The notes: generated by a model not told the origin, from the sequence alone. 64,000 nt of DNA from Umezawaea sp049997955 (GCA_049997955.1 JAEBDY010000008.1:310001-374000); one strand, 5' to 3'. Numbered from the stretch's first letter, positions 24,765 to 34,407 are shown. Translations and numbers: made by a program.

Positions 24765-25573
24765 GGTCTCTCCATACCCACCCGAGCAGAACCAGGCTCC
24801 TCGGCGGAACTCGAAGGGCGCGGCCGAGCATCCGCAACAGCGTAGGCAGACGGCTGTGGGGAAAGAGTGACCAATTAGTGACGCCGAATCAAGACGGGAC
24901 CCCACACCGGTGGCTGGCGTCGCACGAGTTTAAAGCACCTGCTGGGGTTGTGTCCCGCCCGTGGCGACAAAGCGCCACGACAACGCCTGGTCGGAGGCGG
25001 GTCCGCCGGTGGTGCGCCCTGGCCGTCACCACCCGGCGAACACTTCCTGCCACGCCGGGAAAAGCTCCCGCTCGATCCGCGACCCGCGGACCGCGACCGA
25101 CCTGGAATGCCCGCCGTGAAACGGATCGCGGGGTTCGAAGATCCACCCGGAGTCGCTCGTCGTGATTCCCCAAGACCAATGTCGTTGCACGAACAACGAA
25201 AAGCGGACAACCGCGACAAGTCCTCGACGCCGTTCGCCGCACTAGGATCCGACGCCGGTGGCCGGCGCGGAACGCACCGCCCTCCGGGAACAGCCGCGCG
25301 CACGTCGTCGTTCACCGCGGTGGTGGTGGAGCCGAACGCGAGGAGGAACCGCTTGGACGTCGGCCGCGACCGACCAACCGGTCGGCCTCCTGGCGAACGG
25401 CCGCACGGCCGCGCCGGACCTCCCCGTTCCCGGTGGACCGGGCGCGGGAGAGGATCGCCCGGCTCGATCGGGCCTGATACTTTGACCCCGCTGCGCCCCC
25501 GTGCCCCCATCTGCACCAGAGGCGTCCCGGGGGTGACCGTCCAGATGAGCACACCGACGCCCTGAGGAAAACA
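24765..25573. other. Gene-poor 809-bp intergenic region
   Basis: Open frames exist on both strands but none has family-like sequence or a convincing start. Two small dyads are visible: a 6-bp GTGGCG/CGCCAC pair (24961-24978) and CGTTG/CAACG (25183-25198) followed by a run of A. The length and position between two regulator genes suggest a large control region. Confidence 0.5.
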
Positions 25574-28500
25574 GTGAAGGTGCAGGAAACGAGCGGCAAG
25601 CAGGTGCACGTCGAACTGCTGGGCCCGGTCCGCGCGGTGCTCGGCGGTGTCGAGATCCCCCTGGGCCCCAGCAGGCAGCGCGCCGTGTTCTCCGTGCTCG
25701 CCTCCCGCGCGGGCCACGCGGTGTCCCGCGAGGAGCTCATCGTCGCGGTGTGGGGCGAGTCCGCTCCCGTCAGCGCGCCGGGCAGCGTCTACACCTACGT
25801 CTCCGCACTGCGCCGCGCCCTCGCCGAAGCCGGGGTGGACGACAGCAAGGAGACCCTGTTCTCCACCAAGCACGGCTACGCGCTGCGGCTGGACCCGCGC
25901 CGGGTCGACACGGTGGCGTTCGACGAGCTGTTCACCCGCTCGCAGACCCTGGCGGACGCGGGCGACCACCGCGGAGCGGCGGGCACGCTGGAGCAGGCGC
26001 TCGGCCTGTTCCGCGGTGAGCCGTTCTCCGGTGTGCCGGGCCCGTTCGCCGAGCACATGCGCACCCACTGGACCGAGCGGCGGGTCGCCGCCGTGGAAGC
26101 GCTGGCCACGTCTCGACTGGTGCTGGGCGCCCACGTCGAACTGGCGGCCGAGCTGGGCGCGCTGGTGCAGGACCACCCGCTGCGCGAATCGCTGCGGGCG
26201 CTGCTGATGATCGCGCTGAGCCGCGGTGGACGGCAGGCCGAGGCGCTGGCGGTGTTCCGCGACGCGCGCGAGACGCTGCTGCGCGAACTGGGCGCCAAGC
26301 CCGGACCCGCGCTGCGGCACGCGCACGCCGTGGTGCTCAGCGGCGAGGACGCGCCGAGCCCGGTCGAGGAGCACGAGCCGGACGACGAGCCGACGGGCAC
26401 CAGCGTGCTGCGGCACGCCAACAGCAAGGTGTTCGTCGGCCGCGAAGCCGAGACCGACCGCCTGCGCACCCGCCTGGTGGACGTCGCGGCCGGTGTCGGC
26501 GGCACGGTGTGGATCGAGGGCGAGCCGGGCATCGGCAAGTCCGAACTGCTGGCGGTCGGCCTCGCGGACTCCGAACGGCTGGGCTGCCAGGTCGGCTGGG
26601 CGGTCGCCGACGAGCTGGCGGGCCGGTTCCCCTTGCAGGTGCTGCTGGAGTGCCTCGGCGTCGACCAGTCCTCTTCGGACCCGGACCGCGCCGACCTGGC
26701 ACGCAGGCTCCGCACGGGTGAGCCGAGCAGCCGCAACACCGATGACGACGACCCGATCCAGAGCACCGTCGACCGGCTGCTCGCGCTGGTCGACCGGATG
26801 TGCCACAGGGCGCCGACCGTGCTGGTGCTCGACGACCTCCAGTGGGCGGACGAGTCGTCCGTGTCGCTGTGGCGGCGCCTCGCGGCGGCCACCCGCCAGC
26901 TGCCCCTGCTGCTGGTCACCTGCTCGCGGTCGCGGCACGGCCGCACCGAGCTGGACCAGCTGCGCTCCCGCGTCCGCGCCAACGACGGCGACGTGCTGGT
27001 CCTCGAACCGCTGACCTACGCGAACGTGGACTCGATGACCGCTGACCTGGTCGGCGGCCGTCCCGGCCACCTGCTGCGCAGGCTGACCGCGCGAGCCGCG
27101 GGAAACCCGCTGTACCTGCGGGAAATGGTGGGCGCGCTGGTCCGCGAACAGGCCGTGGACCTGATCGACGGCGTGGCGCACGTGGACGAGGCGCAGGCCG
27201 ACGACGCGCCGCGCACCCTGTTCGCGGCCGTGCAGCGGACCTCGCAGGCACTGCCCGAGCGCACGCGCGAGGTGCTGCGCTGGGCCGCCGTCCTCGGCGC
27301 CGAGGCCACGACGGCCCAGATCGCCGGGCTGTCCGGCCGACTGGTGCCGGAGGTGGCGCGCGCGGTCAAGGACGCGATGGCGGCGAACGTGCTCGGGCAC
27401 GGCGAGCCGCGGCTGGTGTTCCGGCACCCGCTGCTGCGCGAAGCCGTGTACGGCAGCATCACCGGGCCGATGCGCGGGGTGCTGCACAAGCAGGCCGCCA
27501 AGGCGCTGGCCGACGCGGACGCGCCCCCGAGCCGCGTGGCCGAGCAGCTCGTGGCCGCCGCGTCGGACCTGGACCCGTGGGTCGGCGACTGGCTCGTCGG
27601 CAGCGCGGCGGAGCTGTCGAACCGGGCTCCGCTGATCGCCGCCGACCTGCTCCAGCAGTCCCTCGACCTCGTCGGCCCGCGCGACCCGAACCGGGAACTG
27701 CTGCTCACCGCGCTGGTGCGGGTGCTGTTCCGGTTGGCCCGCAACCCGGACGCGGAAGCCCGCCAGGCGCTGGCGATCTCCACCGACCCGGCGCGGTCCG
27801 CCGAGATGCGCCAGCTGCTCGCGGCCACGCTGCTGCGGCAGGACAAGCGGGAACTGGCGGTCAGGGCGCTGACCGAGGTCGAGATCGACCCGTCGGTGCC
27901 GAAGATCTGGCAGCTGCGGCACAAGTCGCTGCTCGCGCACCTGCGCCGCGACGTGACCTACATCGACGAGGCCGAGGTGACCGGGAAGGCCGCGCACGCC
28001 GAGGCCGTCTCGAACGGCGACGCCTACCTGGTCGCGCACGCGCTCCAGACGCTCTGGCTGGTCGAGTCGGTGCGGCGCGACCACGAGGCCGCGCTGCGGT
28101 ACGTGGACGACGCCATCGTCGCGGTGGACGGCTCGCCCGACCTGGCCGGGATGCACTTCAACCTGCTCGACAACCGGATGTTCACGCTGCAGAACCTCGA
28201 CCACCTCGACGAGGTCGACGTCGCGCTCGCGACCGTGGACGAGCTGACCGTGAAGCACGGCCTGCCGGTCGGGCCGCAGATCTCGGCGGCGGTGCACCAC
28301 TACTGGACCGGCCGGTGGGACGAGGCGCTGCTCGCGCTGGACACGGTCACCGAGGACGGTCCCGCGATCAGCTACAGCGGACTGGTCGACCCCGGCCCCA
28401 ACGGCCTGCTGCTGCACGGGGTGTCCGCGCTGATCGCGCTGCACCGCCACGACAGCGCCACCTCCGCCGCCCACCTGGACGCCGCCGACGAGCTGCTGGT

Positions 28501-29266
28501 CGTCACCGCGGCCGAGCGCGAGGCGTGCGACTTCCTGCTGCTGGCCCGTTCCCTCGCGGCCGTGCAGAGCGGTGACGTGCGCCGCGGCCTGGACGCGGTG
28601 AAGCGCATCCTCAACCCGGCGTACGCGGACATGATGCTGCGGCACCAGTGGCTGCCGGACATCCTGCGGCTCGCGCTGGAGGTCGGCGACCACGAGCGCG
28701 TCGCCGAGGTCATGGAGGTCGCCGAGCTGGAGGCGGCCCGCGAGTCCGTGCCGACGAGGGCCTACACCGCGCTGCACCGCTGCAAGGCCCTGGTCACCGG
28801 CGATCCCGAACCGGCGCTCGTCGCCGTCGACCACTACCGCCGGGTCGGCCGCCGCGTGGAGTTGGCCGCGGCATTGGACGAGGCGTCCGTGCTGCTGGCG
28901 AAGGCGGGGAAGCGCGCCGACGCGCGCGCGGCCCACGCCGAGGCGGCGGAGATCTTCACCGAGCTCGACGCCAGGTGGGACCTCTCCAGGGCGCAGGCCA
29001 AGATGGACGAGTTCGACATCCACCACGACATCGCCGCGTCCGCGCGGGCGACCGGCGGCTGGGGCACCCTCACACCGGTCGAGCGGCGCATCGCCGAACT
29101 GGTCGCGAGTGGCCAGTCCAACCCGGACATCGCGATCCGCATGTCCTTGCCGCGCCGCATGGTCCAGGCCCACGTCACCCGGATCCTCGGCAAGCTCGGT
29201 GTCCGGTCGAGGTCGCAGATCGCCGAACGCCACCACGAGCTGGGCCGCTCGGCCACCGGTCGCTGA
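25574..29266 (+). CDS. Giant SARP-ATPase-LuxR transcriptional regulator (paralogue 1)
   Basis: 1230 residues joining two DNA-binding ends. Residues about 10-100 form a SARP/OmpR-type winged helix (VELLGPVRAVLGGVEIPLGP, SREELIVAVWGE, YVSALRRAL), and 100-250 a BTAD tetratricopeptide domain. From about 285 an AAA/STAND-type ATPase follows, with Walker A EGEPGIGKSE near 314 and Walker B LVLDDLQWAD near 417. Helical-repeat sequence fills 600-1130. The last 65 residues are a LuxR helix-turn-helix (LTPVERRIAELVASGQSNPD). GTG 25574 has a TGAGGAAA leader. It is paralogous to 30674-34309 over its full length. Such hybrids between SARP and LAL families usually activate secondary metabolism, but no biosynthetic cluster adjoins. 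Confidence 0.92.
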   Translation: MKVQETSGKQVHVELLGPVRAVLGGVEIPLGPSRQRAVFSVLASRAGHAVSREELIVAVWGESAPVSAPGSVYTYVSALRRALAEAGVDDSKETLFSTKHGYALRLDPRRVDTVAFDELFTRSQTLADAGDHRGAAGTLEQALGLFRGEPFSGVPGPFAEHMRTHWTERRVAAVEALATSRLVLGAHVELAAELGALVQDHPLRESLRALLMIALSRGGRQAEALAVFRDARETLLRELGAKPGPALRHAHAVVLSGEDAPSPVEEHEPDDEPTGTSVLRHANSKVFVGREAETDRLRTRLVDVAAGVGGTVWIEGEPGIGKSELLAVGLADSERLGCQVGWAVADELAGRFPLQVLLECLGVDQSSSDPDRADLARRLRTGEPSSRNTDDDDPIQSTVDRLLALVDRMCHRAPTVLVLDDLQWADESSVSLWRRLAAATRQLPLLLVTCSRSRHGRTELDQLRSRVRANDGDVLVLEPLTYANVDSMTADLVGGRPGHLLRRLTARAAGNPLYLREMVGALVREQAVDLIDGVAHVDEAQADDAPRTLFAAVQRTSQALPERTREVLRWAAVLGAEATTAQIAGLSGRLVPEVARAVKDAMAANVLGHGEPRLVFRHPLLREAVYGSITGPMRGVLHKQAAKALADADAPPSRVAEQLVAAASDLDPWVGDWLVGSAAELSNRAPLIAADLLQQSLDLVGPRDPNRELLLTALVRVLFRLARNPDAEARQALAISTDPARSAEMRQLLAATLLRQDKRELAVRALTEVEIDPSVPKIWQLRHKSLLAHLRRDVTYIDEAEVTGKAAHAEAVSNGDAYLVAHALQTLWLVESVRRDHEAALRYVDDAIVAVDGSPDLAGMHFNLLDNRMFTLQNLDHLDEVDVALATVDELTVKHGLPVGPQISAAVHHYWTGRWDEALLALDTVTEDGPAISYSGLVDPGPNGLLLHGVSALIALHRHDSATSAAHLDAADELLVVTAAEREACDFLLLARSLAAVQSGDVRRGLDAVKRILNPAYADMMLRHQWLPDILRLALEVGDHERVAEVMEVAELEAARESVPTRAYTALHRCKALVTGDPEPALVAVDHYRRVGRRVELAAALDEASVLLAKAGKRADARAAHAEAAEIFTELDARWDLSRAQAKMDEFDIHHDIAASARATGGWGTLTPVERRIAELVASGQSNPDIAIRMSLPRRMVQAHVTRILGKLGVRSRSQIAERHHELGRSATGR

Positions 29267-29381
29267 CCTCCGGCCGGGGGTCTCGTCCGGTGGCGTGGCG
29301 CGAATTGAGATGCCGGTGCAGAGGTGTCCGGCCGACGCGTTTCGCAGATGCACGTGCAAGGGGAAGTCCTGAAAGACGAAT

Positions 29382-29408
29382 GACCGGGGCGTGCGGTTCG
29401 CCCCGGTC
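29382..29408 (+). terminator. Terminator hairpin 1 after the first giant regulator
   Basis: GACCGGGGCG (29382-29391) pairs with CGCCCCGGTC (29399-29408) around a 7-base loop, 116 bases past the stop at 29266. Confidence 0.7.
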
Positions 29409-29414
29409 CGTCAA

Positions 29415-29438
29415 ACGCGCACGGATCTCCGTGCGCGT
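29415..29438. terminator. Terminator hairpin 2, tandem to the previous one
   Basis: ACGCGCACGG / CCGTGCGCGT with an ATCT loop, starting 6 bases after the first hairpin. Two hairpins in tandem between convergent regulator genes would block read-through from either side. Confidence 0.65.
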
Positions 29439-29572
29439 GTCCTCTTCGGCCATCGTGCGGTCGATCGCCGTTTTGCGAAAACGGTGTCCGCCGGATCACA
29501 GCGCAGGCGCGTGGCACGCGCGCGATCCCTCGGCGGCATTAGGTCGAGCGGTGAACGAGCAAAAGATTTCGA

Positions 29573-29605
29573 TGAACTAAACGAACTTCTGTGAACTATA
29601 CGAAC
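29573..29605. repeat. Direct repeat TGAACTAWACGAAC x2 in the convergent gap
   Basis: TGAACTAAACGAAC (29573-29586) and TGAACTATACGAAC (29592-29605) differ at one base and are 19 bp apart start to start. The core GAAC occurs four times with spacings of 9, 10 and 9 bp, about one helical turn each. The patch is AT-rich against its surroundings. It sits just past the 3' end of the response-regulator-like gene, so it is an orphan protein-binding-like site. The remaining intergenic sequence 29439-29572 shows nothing else. Confidence 0.6.
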
Positions 29606-29614
29606 ATTCGCGTG

Positions 29615-30238
29615 TCAGATCACGCCGGCGCGAAGCGCGTATGCGACGGCGTGGGCGCGGTTGCGCAACTTCAACCGGTTGGTGACGTTGTAGATGACGT
29701 TCTTGACGGTCCGCTCCGAATACTGGAGTTCTTTCGCGATTTCGTCCGTGCCCCACCCCTCGGCGATCAGCCGCAGGACGTCGACCTCGCGCGGCTCCAG
29801 GCCCGCGACGTTGAGGCCGTTGGGCGCGAGCACCTCGCGCTGCAGCATCTCCACCCTCTTGAGCAGCTTGCCGAGGATGTCGCGCGGCATCACGCCGTTG
29901 CCCGCCGCGGCGGCCAGGACGCTGTCCACCAGCTGTTCTCCGGTCACCGCGCTCCTGGGCAGGATCGCGACGACACCGCACTCCACCACCGCGAGCAGCG
30001 GTGCCTCGGTGAGTTCACTGGCCATCAGGACGGTCGGCACCGTGCGTTCCGCCGAGAGGGCGCGGAGCTTGTTCATCGCCTCCGACGTGAGCCGCTCGGT
30101 CGAGAACACCGCGACGTCCGCGTGGCCCGGTTCGTGCTTTTCGACGACGACCACTTCCGAGCGCGACTTGAGGTAGCTCGTCAGCCCGACGTAGGTCATG
30201 GGGTCCGTGCTGTGTACGACGACCCGTACCCGTGCCAT
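29615..30238 (-). CDS. Atypical response regulator with LuxR-type DNA-binding domain
   Basis: A 207-residue NarL-like protein. The receiver-like domain has the strand-helix order (VRVVVHSTDPMTYVGLTSYL, ADVAVFSTERL, PTVLMASEL, GVVAILPRSAV), but the N-terminal acidic pair is lost (HSTD) and the phosphoacceptor Asp after ADVAVF is replaced, so phosphorylation is unlikely. The LuxR helix-turn-helix is complete: LEPREVDVLRLIAEGWGTDEIAKELQYSERTVKNVIYNV, given here as LEPREVDVLRLIAEGW and ERTVKNVIYNV. ATG 30238 has GGAGG 6 bases before it. It lies between the two giant regulators and is divergent from the second. Atypical regulators of this sort often respond to ligands such as pathway end products. 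Confidence 0.88.
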   Translation of the reverse strand: MARVRVVVHSTDPMTYVGLTSYLKSRSEVVVVEKHEPGHADVAVFSTERLTSEAMNKLRALSAERTVPTVLMASELTEAPLLAVVECGVVAILPRSAVTGEQLVDSVLAAAAGNGVMPRDILGKLLKRVEMLQREVLAPNGLNVAGLEPREVDVLRLIAEGWGTDEIAKELQYSERTVKNVIYNVTNRLKLRNRAHAVAYALRAGVI

Positions 30239-30246
30239 GAGTGCCT

Positions 30247-30276
30247 CCACACTTCGATCTCTGAATCGAAGTGTGG
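30247..30276 (-). promoter_or_regulatory. 12-bp perfect inverted repeat reaching the ribosome binding site
   Basis: CCACACTTCGAT (30247-30258) and ATCGAAGTGTGG (30265-30276) are perfect complements with a 6-base spacer. On the minus strand the 3' arm ends in GTGTGG, whose last two G are the first two of the GGAGG ribosome binding site of the gene starting at 30238. It may be an operator for autoregulation or an RNA hairpin that partly hides the ribosome binding site. Confidence 0.7.
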
Positions 30277-30673
30277 CCAAGCGACCTCTATGAACTCTTG
30301 ACGTCTCGCGCACAGGGCGGAGCCCAGTCTTGACGCCGCGTGAACTTACTATGAGAGCGTCCCCCACGAGTGCTGATCAGTCACGCGGTTTTGATACATC
30401 ATGGCCTTTTGACCTGCGATGGTTGCCCGGAAGCACTTCTGGACCTCTGCCCGTCTTGGACTGGACGGCGACCTTGCAAGGCCGTCTCAATTCGCTGCGA
30501 GCGGTTGGGGTACCGGCCGGTAAGCCCTTGCCGAAGGCCGGCGGACCGTCATTCATCAACGTTGTTGCCTTTTCCGCGCAAGGGTTTTCGGCGCAACGAC
30601 CGGTAAAGTGGACTTCTGGCACCGGCGGTGCCCGCGTGGGGTGCGGACGCGTTGTGAACCAGGAGCGGCGGAG
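30277..30673. other. Divergent control region of the second giant regulator
   Basis: No gene is supported in this 397-bp stretch. It contains the palindrome CCTTGCAAGG (30472-30481) flanked by GACGG and CCGTC, and two TTGAC-like hexamers (30298 and 30329 regions) without well-placed -10 partners. It should hold the promoters of both neighbouring regulators. Confidence 0.4.
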
Positions 30674-33600
30674 ATGTCGACCGAGTCAGCCGAACCGCTG
30701 CGCGTCCAACTGCTGGGCGCGGTGCGCGCGTGGCGCGGCGACACCGAACTGGCGCTGGGTTCCGCCCGCCAGCGGGCGCTGTTCACCGTGCTGGCGATGC
30801 GGGCCAACCAGGTCGTCTCCCGGGAAGAGCTGGTCGACGCCATCTGGGGCGAGTCACCGCCCGGTGCGGTCGACAGCAGTCTCTACACCTACGTCTCCCG
30901 GCTGAGACGGGCCCTCGAACCCGTTCGTTCCAAGTGGACGGGCGGCCAGATGCTCGTCTCAGCCGGTTCCGGCTACAGCCTGCGGCTCGAACCGGGCCTG
31001 CTGGACGTGCGCGAGTTCGACCGGCTGCGGGAGTCCGCGCAGCAGAGCTGGGACCGCAGGGACGCGGCGAGCGCGAAGTCGGCCCTGGACGCGGCGCTCG
31101 TGCTGTGGCGGGGCGAAGCCCTGACCGGCATCGACGGCCCGTTCGCCGTGCTGCACCGGGGCAGGCTGGCCGAACTGCACCTCGACGTCCTGGAGCGCCG
31201 CGCCGAGATCATGCTGGAGTCCGGCGACCTCACGGCCGCCGTGGACGAGCTGTTCGACCTGAGCACCGCCTACCCCCTGCGCGAGACGCCGAGAGCGCTG
31301 CTGATGCTGGCGCTCCACCGGTCCGGACGCGGGCACGAGGCGCTGGAGGTGTTCCGGGAGACCAGGGAGGTCCTGGTCGACCAGCTCGGCATCGAGCCGG
31401 GCACGAAGCTGCGCAAGGTCCACGACGAGATCACCGCCGCCCACGAGCGCGCGGGCGGCCTGCCCGCCGTCTCGTCGACGTCGCCGATCCCGCCGTACCC
31501 CGAGGTGTTCGTCGGCCGAGAGCAGGAGCTGTCCGCGCTGCGCACCGCCCTGGGCGACGTGCTGGGCGGCAAGGGCACGGCGGTGTGGGTCGAGGGCGAG
31601 CCGGGCATCGGCAAGTCCGCGCTGCTGGCGACCGGTCTGGCCGACGCCGCCGACCGGGGCTGCGAGGTGCTGTGGCACGCGGGCGACGAGATCGGCAGGC
31701 GCTTCCCGCTGAGCACGGTCCTGGCCTCCCTGGACGTCGACTCGCTGTCACCGGACCCGCGTCGAGCCGAGTTCGCGACCGGGCTGCCGGGCCGCGAGGT
31801 CGACCCCGCGTACCCGTGGCAGTCCGAGGACCCCGTCCTGGTGGCGGTCGACCGGCTGATCGGCCTGGTGGACCGCGTCGTCGGCTTCGTGGACGAGCTG
31901 TGCGCGGCCGGTCCCGTCGTGCTGGTGCTGGAGGACCTCCAGTGGGGCGACGACGCCAGCCTGCTGGTGTGGCACCGGCTCGCGAAGGCGACCCGGCACC
32001 TGCCGCTGCTGCTGGTCGGCTCGTGCAGGCCGCACCCGCGCCGCGCCGAGCTGGACCCGCTGCGGACGATGGTGTCGATGGGCGGTGGCGAACTGCTGCG
32101 CCTGGACCCGATGGACCACGGCACCTGGATCGAGCTGGTCCGCAGGCTGCTCGGCACCGAACCCGGCCCGGAACTGCTCGCCACGGCGGACTGCGCGGGC
32201 GGCAACCCCCGCTACCTGGAGGAGATCGTCGACGCGCTCGTGCGCGACGACGCCGTGGCCGTGTTCGACGGCGTCGCCGACATCGCGCACGACCGCGACC
32301 GGTACCCGTCGCAGCCGACGGTGAACACCGTGGTGACCAGGAAGCTCGACCACCTGGACGACACGACGAGGGACGCGCTGCGGTGGGCCGCGCTGCTCGG
32401 CGTCGAGTTCGACCTGAGCGACCTGGCGACGGTGATGGGCAAGCAGGCCTCCGAGCTGCTGCCCGCCGTGGAGGAGGCGTCCGCGTCGGGCGTGATCGGC
32501 GAGTCCGGGCAGCGGTTCGCGTTCCGGCACACGCTCGTGCGGCGCGCGCTGTACGAGGCGATCCCGACCACCGTGCGGGTCGCGCTGCACCGGCAGTCCG
32601 CCGAGACCCTGGACACCGCGGGCGCGCACGTGGAGCGGGTGGCCGAGCAGCTGCTCGGCGGACCGGTGCCCGCGGACGCGTGGGTCGCGCAGTGGCTGCT
32701 GTCGCACACCAATGCCGTCGCGGGCCGGTCCCCCGCCATGGCGGCCGAGCTGCTGGCGGGCGTCGTGGTGGATCCGAGCGTGCGGGAGCGGACGCGCGAG
32801 GCCCTCACGACCCGGCTGGTGCGGCTGCGCTTCTGGCTGGGCGAACGACCCACCGCCGAGGCGCGGACCGTGCTGGCGACGACCGAGGACCCGAACAGGG
32901 TGGCCGAGATGCGGCTCGTGCTCGCGTACCTCGACCACCGCGCGGGCGAGGGCGAACGCGCGGCGGAGGCGTTGCGGCAGGTGTCGGCCGACCCGTCGGT
33001 GCCGGACCGCTGGCGGGCCAGGCACCGGGCGCTGCTGGCCGAGGTCGCGCCGTCAGCGGTGGTCCGCGACGACCCGTTCTCCCGCGCGCACGCCGCGCAA
33101 CGCCTGTGGGAGGCGGCTTCCGCGCAGGGTCGGCACCTCGACGCGCTGGCCCACACCGAAACGGCGCTGGCGGCCGTGTCCGGCGATTCGGCGCACGTCG
33201 ACCTGGAGCTGTGCCTGGTCGAGGACAAGGTCTTCACCCTGCACAACCTCGACGAGCTGGACGAGGCGAGCCGGACACTGGACACCGCGAGGAACACGGT
33301 CACCCGGCGCGGCCTGACCAGCGGACCGCACCTGTCCGCGGCGGTGCACCTCTACTGGCTCGGCCGGTGGGACGAGGCGCTGGCGGAACTGGACGAGGTG
33401 GTGCGCGACCGGCCGGAGATCACCTTCCACGGCGTTCGGCAGCACGGCTCGATCCGGCTGCTGCACGGTGTGCGCGCGTTGATCGCGGCGCACCGGGACG
33501 ACTCGACGGCCCTGGAGACGCACCTCAAGTCCTCTGCCGAGCACCGCGGTCCGTCCGCCGCGATCCGCGACGACTTCCTGCCGATGGCCACGTCGCTGGC

Positions 33601-34309
33601 CGCGGAGCAGCTGGGCCACCCGGACGAGGCGCTGCGGTTCCTGCTGCCGCTGCTGGACGACGACTACCCGCCGCTGGTGCCGCGCCACCAGTGGCTGCCC
33701 CGGCTGACGCGACTCGCGCTGGACTTCGGTGAGACCGCCGTGGCCAAGGCCGCGCTGGCGACGTGCCTGCTCGACGCGGACCGCGAGCAGTCACCCGCGC
33801 GGGCGACGCTCGCGGCGCAGTGGTGCCGGGGCCTGGTCGAACGCGACCTGGTGGCGTTGACCGCGGTGGCCGAGCACTTCGGCAGGGTCGGCCGGAAGGT
33901 CGAGCAGGCCGCGGTGTCGGAGGACCGGGCCGTGCTGCTGGCGGCGGAGGGCCGGACCGAGGAGGCGCACGCCGCGTTCTACGACGCGCTGACCGTCTAC
34001 ACCGGACTCGACGCGACGTGGGACGTGCGCCGGGCGGAGTCGCGGCTCAAGCCGTTCGGCATCCGCTGGCGGGTCGGCGGCCGCGGTGGCGCCGACGGTC
34101 GGCCGCTGGACCAGATCGAGCGCCGCGTGGCGGAGCTGGTCGCGGCGGGCTGGCCGAACTCCGACATCGCGACCAGGCTTAGCATGTCCCGCAACACCGT
34201 GCAGCTGCACGTGACCAGGCTGCTGCAGAAGCTGGAGGTCGACTCCCGACTCGGCGTGACCCGCCAGGTCGTCGAGAGGTACTCGGACGAAGGTGTGACC
34301 ACCACCTGA
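30674..34309 (+). CDS. Giant SARP-ATPase-LuxR transcriptional regulator (paralogue 2)
   Basis: 1211 residues with the same domain order as the gene at 25574: SARP winged helix (VQLLGAVRAWRGDTELALGS, SREELVDAIWGE, YVSRLRRAL), BTAD to about 245, then ATPase with Walker A EGEPGIGKSA near 306 and Walker B LVLEDLQWGD near 417. Helical repeats follow to about 1130 and a C-terminal LuxR helix-turn-helix (IERRVAELVAAGWPNSD, SMSRNTVQLHVTRLL). ATG 30674 is preceded by GGAGCGGCGGAG. Matching blocks throughout (for example HNLDELDEA against QNLDHLDEV) show an old duplication. The VanZ/RDD gene follows after 98 bases. The target is unknown. Confidence 0.92.
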   Translation: MSTESAEPLRVQLLGAVRAWRGDTELALGSARQRALFTVLAMRANQVVSREELVDAIWGESPPGAVDSSLYTYVSRLRRALEPVRSKWTGGQMLVSAGSGYSLRLEPGLLDVREFDRLRESAQQSWDRRDAASAKSALDAALVLWRGEALTGIDGPFAVLHRGRLAELHLDVLERRAEIMLESGDLTAAVDELFDLSTAYPLRETPRALLMLALHRSGRGHEALEVFRETREVLVDQLGIEPGTKLRKVHDEITAAHERAGGLPAVSSTSPIPPYPEVFVGREQELSALRTALGDVLGGKGTAVWVEGEPGIGKSALLATGLADAADRGCEVLWHAGDEIGRRFPLSTVLASLDVDSLSPDPRRAEFATGLPGREVDPAYPWQSEDPVLVAVDRLIGLVDRVVGFVDELCAAGPVVLVLEDLQWGDDASLLVWHRLAKATRHLPLLLVGSCRPHPRRAELDPLRTMVSMGGGELLRLDPMDHGTWIELVRRLLGTEPGPELLATADCAGGNPRYLEEIVDALVRDDAVAVFDGVADIAHDRDRYPSQPTVNTVVTRKLDHLDDTTRDALRWAALLGVEFDLSDLATVMGKQASELLPAVEEASASGVIGESGQRFAFRHTLVRRALYEAIPTTVRVALHRQSAETLDTAGAHVERVAEQLLGGPVPADAWVAQWLLSHTNAVAGRSPAMAAELLAGVVVDPSVRERTREALTTRLVRLRFWLGERPTAEARTVLATTEDPNRVAEMRLVLAYLDHRAGEGERAAEALRQVSADPSVPDRWRARHRALLAEVAPSAVVRDDPFSRAHAAQRLWEAASAQGRHLDALAHTETALAAVSGDSAHVDLELCLVEDKVFTLHNLDELDEASRTLDTARNTVTRRGLTSGPHLSAAVHLYWLGRWDEALAELDEVVRDRPEITFHGVRQHGSIRLLHGVRALIAAHRDDSTALETHLKSSAEHRGPSAAIRDDFLPMATSLAAEQLGHPDEALRFLLPLLDDDYPPLVPRHQWLPRLTRLALDFGETAVAKAALATCLLDADREQSPARATLAAQWCRGLVERDLVALTAVAEHFGRVGRKVEQAAVSEDRAVLLAAEGRTEEAHAAFYDALTVYTGLDATWDVRRAESRLKPFGIRWRVGGRGGADGRPLDQIERRVAELVAAGWPNSDIATRLSMSRNTVQLHVTRLLQKLEVDSRLGVTRQVVERYSDEGVTTT

Positions 34310-34407
34310 CGGCTCGGCCACGACCGTTGGACGCAAGCGAGTCCAATTCATGTTTTACCGGTTCCGTCGAGGGGTAGAAATGCCCGACGGGCCCGACCGC
34401 GGAACGG

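Noticed and set aside
24948..25565. Open frame of about 205 codons in the gap before the first giant regulator
   Set aside because: Pro/Arg-rich, no domain, no ribosome binding site, stop directly before the real gene; treated as control DNA.
24875..29359. Very long open frames opposite or out of frame with large genes (for example minus 24875-29359, minus 13458-16109, plus 49152-52817)
   Set aside because: Compositional shadows of real genes in GC-rich DNA: Arg/His/Gln/Val-rich translations with no family motifs, while the other strand carries complete domains.
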